Source: Amycolatopsis sp. CA-230715 (lineage in GTDB: Bacteria; Actinomycetota; Actinomycetes; Mycobacteriales; Pseudonocardiaceae). Taken from it: a stretch of DNA of 64,000 nt. The DNA lies in assembly GCF_018736145.1 (NCBI RefSeq), contig NZ_CP059997.1, forward strand, positions 3,657,501-3,721,500. The letters run 5' to 3'. The translations under genes were made by a program, and so were the position numbers. This document shows positions 58,337-64,000 of this stretch, in pieces. Positions within the stretch are counted from its first letter, which is position 1, and each line of letters starts with the position of its first letter. The notes under the pieces were generated by a model. It was not told the origin of the DNA, made no database searches, and was given only the letters and a program-made list of their open reading frames with translations.

Positions 58337-58668
58337 GGTGGCCAGTCCAGCAACGGACCGCGGCGCGATCTCGCGAGTTCGCGACCCCGATGTCCCGGCC
58401 CACCGAGTTGTCGTTTTTCCGCCATCCAGCGAGGCGGGTGACGCGGGGCAGGCTGCTCGCCGCTGTCGTTGTGAGGGCCGAGTTTCGGGCACTCAGTGCC
58501 CTCATGGTGGCCTTCAGGGCGAACACTCCGATTTCCGCAAAACAGACATCGCCACCTCAACTACGTTTACTGCGCGTAATTATCCGACGAAAGTCGATGG
58601 TTTTCCCCCATCCGTGAGGAGAGAGTGGTGTTCTGGATTTCTCTGCGTAACTGAAATCGGGAGACCAC
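58337..58668. other. 332-bp divergent gap (MFS/S53)
   Basis: No gene is supported. It holds tandem TCGCGA palindromes near the MFS start, a repeat unit at 58486-58521 (GGGCACTCAGTGCCC then CTCATGGTGGCCTTCAGGGC), and an AT-richer stretch (58560-58585, with GCGTAATTATCC) that may be the protease promoter. Confidence 0.5.
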
Positions 58669-59988
58669 ATGAAAGATCGTGCACGCACTCCTGGCCGGGG
58701 GAGCCGGAGGCCGGTGGTGATCGCCGCGCTCACCGCGAGCACCGCGCTCGTGGCGGCGGCCTTCACGGCGCCCGCGCAAGCGGCGCCGGCGCCCACCGGC
58801 GGGCACCCGCCGTCAAAGCACCACTTCTCGGCGGCGGCGGAGTCCTTCGTCGGCGCGAACTCCGTCGAGCAGCGCGTGGACAAGCTCGAGAAGGCGATGG
58901 CCGCGCTGCCGCCGGAGAGCGGCGCCTACAACGCGACCAAGCTGTGGAACGCGGGCATCACCGGCGCGGGTTCCACGGTGGCCACGCTCGTTTCGTTCGG
59001 CGACGCCCACGCGAAGGAGGTGCTCGACCAGTACTCGCAGAAGCACGGCCTGCCGCCGGCGAACCTCGAGGTGATCGAGCCGTCCGGCGCCGTGCCCTCG
59101 TGCACCGCGCCCGGGGTGGACACCAAGACGTGCCAGAGCTGGGGTGGCGAGACCGATCTCGACATCACGATGATGCACGCGATGGCGCCGAACGCGAAGA
59201 TCATCATCGCGGCGACCCCGGTGGCCGAGACCCAGGGCTTCACCGGCCTTCCCGAGATGATGCACGCGGTCGACTACATGACCGAGCACAAGCTGGCGGA
59301 CGTCATCTCGATGAGCTTCGGCACCACCGAGGAGAACTTCCCGTCGTTCGAGGCGATCAAGACGCTCGACCCGGCGCTGGAGCGGGCGAGCAAGGCGGGC
59401 GTCACGATGGTCGCGTCCTCCGGTGACGACGGCCCGACCGGCGGCTACCTCTACGGTCCCGGCAACTACCCGTACCGGGTGGCGAGCTGGCCAGCGAGCG
59501 ACCCGAGGGTGACCACGCTCGGCGGCACGCAGTTGCACCTGGACGCGAACGGCAACCGCACCGCACCGGACGACCTGGTGAACGTGGCCGACAACGGGTT
59601 CGGCGAGGGCGCCGGGCTGTCGAAGGCCTACGCGCGCCCGTCGTGGCAGGACGGGGTCAAGAAGATCACCGGGTCGAAGATGCGCTCGTTCCCGGACATC
59701 AGCATGGAAGGCGTGCACGGCACCTCGCAGTCGGCTCCGCTGTTCGCCGGTGTGCTGGCGCTCGCGGTGCAGGCCAACCACGGCAGGCTCGGCCAGATCA
59801 ACCCGGCGCTGTACACGAAGCTCGGCCCGCAGGGCGAGAAGGCGGGCATCGTGGACGTGACCAAGGGCGACAACAGCCAGGACGGCGTGGTCGGCTTCAC
59901 CGCGGCGAAGGGCTTCGACATCGCCAGCGGCTGGGGCACCGTCGATGCCTCGAAGTTCGTACCGGCACTGGTGAAGGCAGTCCACTAG
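58669..59988 (+). CDS. S53 sedolisin-family serine-carboxyl protease
   Basis: The 439-residue protein has a signal sequence (VVIAALTASTALVAAAFTAP, cleavage near AQAA). Catalytic E161 and D165 lie in GGETDLDITMMH, oxyanion Asp in ASSGDDGPTG (about 253), and Ser353 in HGTSQSAP (usual SGTSxSxP changed to HGTS). Calcium-site Asp/Gly residues follow in DVTKGDNSQDG and GFDIASGWGTVD. The family normally carries a large propeptide (about 180 residues); only about 50-60 residues precede the domain here. Confidence 0.88.
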   Translation: MKDRARTPGRGSRRPVVIAALTASTALVAAAFTAPAQAAPAPTGGHPPSKHHFSAAAESFVGANSVEQRVDKLEKAMAALPPESGAYNATKLWNAGITGAGSTVATLVSFGDAHAKEVLDQYSQKHGLPPANLEVIEPSGAVPSCTAPGVDTKTCQSWGGETDLDITMMHAMAPNAKIIIAATPVAETQGFTGLPEMMHAVDYMTEHKLADVISMSFGTTEENFPSFEAIKTLDPALERASKAGVTMVASSGDDGPTGGYLYGPGNYPYRVASWPASDPRVTTLGGTQLHLDANGNRTAPDDLVNVADNGFGEGAGLSKAYARPSWQDGVKKITGSKMRSFPDISMEGVHGTSQSAPLFAGVLALAVQANHGRLGQINPALYTKLGPQGEKAGIVDVTKGDNSQDGVVGFTAAKGFDIASGWGTVDASKFVPALVKAVH

Positions 59989-60009
59989 CGACTGTCCACT
60001 CGCGACACA

Positions 60010-60047
60010 GCGGGGTGCGTCCCGGCTCGGGGCGCACCCCGCTTTTC
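60010..60047 (+). terminator. Rho-independent terminator after S53 gene
   Basis: GCGGGGTGCGTCCCG (60010-60024) pairs with CGGGGCGCACCCCGC (60028-60042), one wobble, followed by TTTTC. Confidence 0.88.
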
Positions 60048-60161
60048 TTGCGGTGATTCGGACAGCGCATCAGGAAAGGGATCATGCCTTGCCCCGATCC
60101 CGTCCGCCGGTTAAATTGTGCGCTGCTTACACAGATTATTCGCGAGGAAGCAGGCAGCACC

Positions 60162-60725
60162 GTGACCTACCCGCCAGGGCCGCAGGGCCCGTACCAGCAG
60201 CAGCCCGGCGGGACCCCGCCGCCGAATGCGCCGTTCGGTCAGCAGGGCCACCCCGGCGGACCGCCCGCGCAGAAGAAGACGAGCGTCATCCTGGTGGCGG
60301 TCACCGCCGCGATCGTGGTCGTCGGCGCGGTCGTGGGCCTGGTCATCGGCCTGACCAACGACGACAAGAGCACGGCGGCGGCGCCGAACCCGGCGCAGCC
60401 GTCCGGACCAGGCCAAGCCGGGTCGCCCGGTGATTCCGGTGGCTCCAGCGATTCAGGGGATGACGCCGCGCAGGTCCGGAAGCTCGGCGAAGCCGCCGCG
60501 GCCGCGTTCAGCAGCGGCGACCAGGAGGCCGCCCGCGCGATCGCGTGCGACCCGAGCGCCCTCACCAAGCCGATCAAGGCTATCCCGGACACCGCGGTGG
60601 GCCGGGACGCGAAGATCGAGGGCGACAAGGCGACGGTGTACTTCTCCAACCCCCACGAAACGAGCGAAGGCAAGCTCACCGCGCTGAAGCAGGGCGGCAA
60701 GTGGTGCATCGTCATCAAGTCCTGA
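60162..60725 (+). CDS. Membrane-anchored hypothetical protein
   Basis: GTG 60162 gives 187 residues. A cytoplasmic Pro/Gly/Gln-rich tail (YPPGPQGPYQQQPGG) precedes one membrane helix (SVILVAVTAAIVVVGAVVGL, about 41-60), a Ser/Gly/Asp-rich linker, and a small extracellular alpha/beta domain (about 105-187, DUF4878-like size). No catalytic motifs. Architecture is the common actinobacterial one for envelope-stress or ligand-binding proteins. Confidence 0.75.
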   Translation: MTYPPGPQGPYQQQPGGTPPPNAPFGQQGHPGGPPAQKKTSVILVAVTAAIVVVGAVVGLVIGLTNDDKSTAAAPNPAQPSGPGQAGSPGDSGGSSDSGDDAAQVRKLGEAAAAAFSSGDQEAARAIACDPSALTKPIKAIPDTAVGRDAKIEGDKATVYFSNPHETSEGKLTALKQGGKWCIVIKS

Positions 60726-60740
60726 CCACGGGCGCCGCGG

Positions 60741-61571
60741 TCAGGGCAGCAGGCCCGCGTGGCGCGCGGCGTTGACCGCCTGCATCCGTGTGTGGCTGTC
60801 GAGCTTGCGCATCGCGTTGCGCAGGTAGCTCTTGACCGTTTCCGGTCCGATCGACAGCGCGGCGGCGATCTCCGCGTTGGTGTGCCCGGCTGCCGCGCAC
60901 GCCAGCACGTCCAGTTCGCGGGCCGACAGCGCGGGCGCGGACGCCACCGGGTCGCCCGCGAGATCCGCGCACACCGCGTCGATCCGCTCGCGGAGCGCGT
61001 CGTCGCCGATCCGCGCGCTCAGCATGCGCAGCTCGGCGTGGCTGCGGCGGATCAGCGCGCGGTCGGCCGCGCCGGGACCGGGGCCGTCCTGGCGCGGCGG
61101 CACCGCGAGCAGCCTGCGCTCCACCTCGTCCTGCACGGCGAAGTCCTGTTCGAGATCGCGCGCGGCCTGCATCATCGCGGTGATGGCGGTGTCGCCGAAG
61201 CGGACCACCTCGCGGACCGCGCCGTAGAGCACCGCGCGGACGGACCGCCGCACGATCGCCGGGATCGCGATCACCGAGCGTACGCCCTCCGCGCCGACCG
61301 CGGGATCGAACTCGTGGCTGATCGACTCGCTGGCCGGGTAGTCCGCGATCGCCACCGGCCTGCGCACGCCGATCGCGCGCCCGCCGAGCCCGCGCCCCTC
61401 GGCCACCACGAGCCCGCGCAGCGACTGGGTTTCGGTGCCGACCAGCTCGCTCATCCGCAGCTCGCGGCCGTCGACCACGACGCCGCCGAACGCCAGCGGC
61501 AGCCGCGCCGAGCGGCGCAGCGAGGCGAGCGCCGCACGCACGCGCACGGCGTCGTGATCGGGGACCGGCAT
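60741..61571 (-). CDS. GAF-LuxR transcriptional regulator
   Basis: ATG 61571 gives 276 residues. The first about 140 form a GAF-like sensor (RLPLAFGGVVVDGRELRM ... VRSVIAIPAIVRRSVRAVLY), followed by a helical linker and a LuxR HTH (LSARELDVLACAAAGHTNAE, then IAAALSIGPETVKSYLRNAM, about 215-260). Such regulators control adjacent catabolic genes. It is divergent from an acyl-CoA ligase, its probable target. Confidence 0.9.
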   Translation of the reverse strand: MPVPDHDAVRVRAALASLRRSARLPLAFGGVVVDGRELRMSELVGTETQSLRGLVVAEGRGLGGRAIGVRRPVAIADYPASESISHEFDPAVGAEGVRSVIAIPAIVRRSVRAVLYGAVREVVRFGDTAITAMMQAARDLEQDFAVQDEVERRLLAVPPRQDGPGPGAADRALIRRSHAELRMLSARIGDDALRERIDAVCADLAGDPVASAPALSARELDVLACAAAGHTNAEIAAALSIGPETVKSYLRNAMRKLDSHTRMQAVNAARHAGLLP

Positions 61572-61673
61572 CGGCGCATCACCCCTTTTCGGGGGTAGTC
61601 GGCGGGCGAAGGTGCCGTCGATAGTACGACGACCAGCGGCAACGTGGCCGCTCCGAACCCGGCGGAGCATGCG

Positions 61674-63263
61674 ATGACCCCTACGCCAGCCGATCTCCTC
61701 GCCACCTACGGCGCGGCCGACGCGAACGCCACCGACCTCCTGTGCCGTCGCCATCCCGCCGACGCGGTCGCGTTCACCGTGGTCGACGCGGACCTCGGCC
61801 ACCGGGACCTGACCTACGGCGAGCTGGACGCGGCGTCGGGCCGGTTCGCCGCGCGCCTCGCCGCGGACGGGGTGCGCGCGGGCGACCGGGTGGCGACGCT
61901 GATGGGCAAGTCGGCCGAACTGGTCGTCGCGGTGCTCGCGATCTGGCGGCTCGGCGCGGTGCAGGTGCCGCTGTTCACCGCGTTCGCGCCGCCCGCGATC
62001 GCGTTGCGGGTGACCGGCAACGGCACGGTCGCCGTGCTCGTCGACCCCGGCCAGCGCGCGAAGCTCGACGAAATCGCCGATGCGAGGTGGAAAACCCTCA
62101 CCACCGGCGAGGACTTCTCCCTCGACGACCTGCTCGCCGACGAAGGGGCCGCGCCGGAGCCGGTCGCGATCGGCGGCGACGGCACGCTGATCGAACTGTT
62201 CACCTCGGGTACGACGGGTTCGCCGAAGGGCGTCCCGGTGCCGTTGCGGGGCCTCGCGGGCCTGCACTCGTACCAGCACTTCGCGCTCGACCACGCCGAG
62301 GACGACGTGTTCTGGAACGCCGCCGATCCCGGCTGGGCCTACGGCCTGTACTACGCGATCCTCGGTCCACTCGCGACCGGACGGCGCAGCATTCTGTTGC
62401 GAGCGGGCTTCTCCCCCGAACTGACCTGGCGCGTGCTGGCGGAGTTCGGCGTCACCAACTTCACCGCGGGCCCGACCGTGTACCGCGCGCTGCGCAACGC
62501 GGAAGTGCCGGTGCCGCAAGGACTTCGGCTCCGGCACTGCTCGTCGGCGGGTGAACCGCTCACGCCGGACGTGATCACCTGGGCCGAGGCGACGCTCGGA
62601 TTGCCGGTGCGGGATCACTACGGCCAGACCGAAACCGGGATGACGGTGGCGAACGCCTGGCACCCCGATCTCGTCGATGAGATCAAGACCGGCTCCATGG
62701 GCAGGCCGCTTCCCGGGTTCTCGGTCGAGGTGCTGAAGTCCACTGTGGACGAAGTGGCGGAGACCGGCGAAGTCGGGCGCGTGGCGATCGACGTGCCCGC
62801 GAGCCCGCTCATGATGTTCGACGAGTACCAGGATGCGCCGGACCGGACCGCGCAGCGGTTCAGCGCGGACCGCCGCTGGTACTACACCGGCGACATCGCG
62901 GCCAAGGACGCCGACGGGTACCTGACCTTCGGCTCCCGCGACGACGACGTGATCCTGATGGCGGGCTACCGCATCGGGCCGTTCGAAGTGGAATCGGCGC
63001 TCGTGGGGCACGAAGCGGTCGCCGAGGCCGCCGTGATCGGCGCGCCCGACGAACTGCGGGGCGAGGTCGTCGTCGCGTACGTGGTGCCGAGGGCGGGTGT
63101 CGAAACGGGGGAACGGCTGGCCGAGGAGCTGAAGCAGCTCGTGAAGAGCAGGCTCGCCGCGCACGCCTACCCGCGCCGGGTGCACTTCGTGCCGGAGCTG
63201 CCGAAGACGCCGAGCGGCAAGGTGCAGCGCTTTTTGTTGCGCCAGCGGGAAGTCACCGCGTGA
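61674..63263 (+). CDS. Acyl-CoA ligase (benzoate-CoA ligase-like)
   Basis: ATG 61674 with a GGAG site gives 529 residues. ANL-family motifs are present: P-loop LFTSGTTGSPKG, A5 DHYGQTETGM, A7 YYTGD and C-terminal catalytic Lys in TPSGKVQRFLLR. The sequence is closest in style to the benzoate/medium-chain acid CoA ligases. It activates an aromatic or acyl acid to its CoA thioester. The divergent LuxR gene suggests substrate-induced expression. Confidence 0.9.
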   Translation: MTPTPADLLATYGAADANATDLLCRRHPADAVAFTVVDADLGHRDLTYGELDAASGRFAARLAADGVRAGDRVATLMGKSAELVVAVLAIWRLGAVQVPLFTAFAPPAIALRVTGNGTVAVLVDPGQRAKLDEIADARWKTLTTGEDFSLDDLLADEGAAPEPVAIGGDGTLIELFTSGTTGSPKGVPVPLRGLAGLHSYQHFALDHAEDDVFWNAADPGWAYGLYYAILGPLATGRRSILLRAGFSPELTWRVLAEFGVTNFTAGPTVYRALRNAEVPVPQGLRLRHCSSAGEPLTPDVITWAEATLGLPVRDHYGQTETGMTVANAWHPDLVDEIKTGSMGRPLPGFSVEVLKSTVDEVAETGEVGRVAIDVPASPLMMFDEYQDAPDRTAQRFSADRRWYYTGDIAAKDADGYLTFGSRDDDVILMAGYRIGPFEVESALVGHEAVAEAAVIGAPDELRGEVVVAYVVPRAGVETGERLAEELKQLVKSRLAAHAYPRRVHFVPELPKTPSGKVQRFLLRQREVTA

Positions 63264-63738
63264 CGAGCGTGCCGCTCGCGTCGACGGCCAGGTTGAGCTG
63301 AGGACCGCCGCCACCGCAGTCCGGCCCGTTCGGATGGGCCATGACCGGGGTGGCGGTGAGCTTCTTGGTGCCGGTTCGCCCGCCTGGCTCGGTGAGCGTG
63401 ACGGTGACCTGGACCGGGGTCTCCGGTAGGTCGGGCACGGTCACGACGCCGTGCTTGCCGCCGGTGGGGATCGACTGGGCCGAACACGCCGCGTCCGGCC
63501 CGGTTCCGGTGCAGGTCTGCGGACCGGCCTTGCTGGCGGGTGCGAGGTCGAGCGGGTGCGTGCGGCACGTGTTCGCCCAGCAGGCCTCGACCGTGGCGGA
63601 CGCGGTCTTTTCGGCGATCGGCGGCGCGAGGTCGACGCTGATCCCGACGACGGCGGCGATCAACGTGCACGCGTGCTCGCCACCCGCCCCCGCTCCGCAA
63701 CCGGTGAGCACGAGCGCGAGAACCGCCAATCTCCACAT
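63253..63738 (-). CDS. Small lipoprotein, unknown function
   Basis: ATG 63738 opens 161 residues with lipobox LVLTGC near residue 12, so it is exported and acylated. The mature part has several cysteines (EACWANTC, TCTGTGPDAAC, GPDCGGG) that could pair, and beta strands (VQVTVTLTEPGGRT). No family recognised. It converges on the ligase gene with an 11-bp overlap. Confidence 0.75.
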   Translation of the reverse strand: MWRLAVLALVLTGCGAGAGGEHACTLIAAVVGISVDLAPPIAEKTASATVEACWANTCRTHPLDLAPASKAGPQTCTGTGPDAACSAQSIPTGGKHGVVTVPDLPETPVQVTVTLTEPGGRTGTKKLTATPVMAHPNGPDCGGGGPQLNLAVDASGTLVTR

Positions 63739-63793
63739 GCTCTCCAGACGCGCGCCGCACCCGCTTCGGTTGCACGGGCGGGGATCCGCCTGG

Positions 63794-63848
63794 TGCCCCG
63801 AAGGTGGCTTTCGGGGACTTGAGCGCCCCGAAGGTGGCTTTCGGGGCA
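63794..63848. repeat. Tandem CCCCGAAGGTGGCTTTCGGG units
   Basis: Two copies of a 21-bp palindrome-like unit (63796-63816 and 63826-63846) of the same family as those at 41194 and 52219. Confidence 0.65.
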
Positions 63849-63946
63849 CGCGCGTCGCGGCGGACGGACCTTGGGACTGGGCCGACCGGGTGAGACCGAT
63901 CGCCGTCCTTGACCCCCGAGTTCTTTTGTTGCAGGATCCAACAAAT

Positions 63947-63962
63947 TGTGGTCTAGACCACA
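63947..63962. promoter_or_regulatory. DasR-type (dre) operator
   Basis: TGTGGTCTAGACCACA is a perfect 16-bp palindrome holding the TGGTCTAGACCA core of DasR-responsive elements (consensus ACTGGTCTAGACCA). It overlaps the first base of the next start codon. An upstream dyad TTGTTG-N7-CAACAA lies at 63926-63944. Confidence 0.7.
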
Positions 63963-64000
63963 TGGAACCCAGGATCGCGACCGCCGGAAAAGTGCTGGAG
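63962..64000 (+). CDS. Start of a gene beyond the right edge
   Basis: ATG 63962 opens MEPRIATAGKVLE, which continues off the window. The overlapping GGTCTAGACC palindrome suggests GntR-family (DasR-like) control, so an amino-sugar/PTS-related gene or the regulator itself is possible. Too short to classify. Confidence 0.45.
   Translation, partial: MEPRIATAGKVLE

Noticed and set aside
61572..63314. An extended LuxR frame running across the ligase gene
   Set aside because: The upstream part is antisense to the clear acyl-CoA ligase; the GAF-LuxR protein begins at 61571.

Overview
The window is high-GC actinobacterial DNA, most likely from the Pseudonocardiaceae and possibly Amycolatopsis. This is inferred from GTG/TTG starts, several leaderless-looking promoters, an F420-type (Ddn-like) oxidoreductase, the actinobacterial tadA-associated protein, CGNR zinc-finger regulators, a DasR-type operator, and short GC-rich intergenic repeats. 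No phage structural genes, CRISPR array or replication origin was seen.

Left part (0-12 kb). A partial IS630 element is followed by small regulator/enzyme pairs: CGNR regulator/alpha-beta hydrolase, TetR/F420 oxidoreductase, and a second CGNR regulator facing an SRPBCC protein. Several have readable operators. A complete IS1380-family element (4024-5685) sits in a very short gap between two convergent tetR genes. After tRNA-Ser(GGA) and its terminator comes a tightly coupled four-gene cluster: two small helical proteins, a soluble three-module FtsK/SpoIIIE ATPase and another small helical protein. It resembles an orphan type VII-like or translocase system.

Cyclodipeptide locus (12-19.5 kb). 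A leftward run starts with a cyclodipeptide synthase carrying the full catalytic set of the NYH subfamily. It is translationally coupled to an NCS1 nucleobase permease fused to a rhodanese domain, followed by a secreted thioredoxin, a subtilisin-like protease and an MFS exporter. Two LysR genes run the other way from a shared promoter region.

Middle (19.7-30 kb). This holds secreted and membrane housekeeping or accessory genes: an LTD/EEP extracellular nuclease, an MFS transporter, a TauD dioxygenase, a PQQ-propeller membrane protein, an HNH lipoprotein, a PAF-acetylhydrolase-like lipase, and an aldo/keto reductase remnant cut at a structured repeat.

Small genomic island (30.04-34.93 kb). 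It is bounded by a 46-bp perfect direct repeat (58/59 bp when extended) that is the 3' half of tRNA-Ser(CGA). It carries a lower-GC gene pair, one member HEPN-like, a GntR-kinase fusion, and a 2-hydroxyacid dehydrogenase split by a second IS1380 copy. Target duplications CTAG and TTAG define both insertions exactly.

35-45 kb. CsbD, tadA and its partner, M20 hydrolase, type II thioesterase, acyl-CoA carboxyltransferase, prephenate dehydrogenase, an MT0933-like protein, a FUSC membrane protein, SRPBCC and a polysaccharide deacetylase lipoprotein.

Protease module (45.2-51.3 kb). Six genes on the minus strand encode a papain-like peptidase, a proline-rich repeat protein sharing a C-terminal domain with that peptidase, a chagasin-like (I42) cysteine-protease inhibitor, an ECF-like sigma factor, a small regulatory protein, and a TPR-CHAT caspase-like protease. 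This and the cyclodipeptide operon are the best candidates for undescribed systems.

Right end (51.4-64 kb). SGNH hydrolase, a TetR/NAD(P)-binding pair with three operators, a GbsR-type regulator facing a two-gene ABC exporter, an MFS transporter, an S53 sedolisin, a LuxR regulator facing an acyl-CoA ligase, and the first codons of a gene under a DasR-like site.
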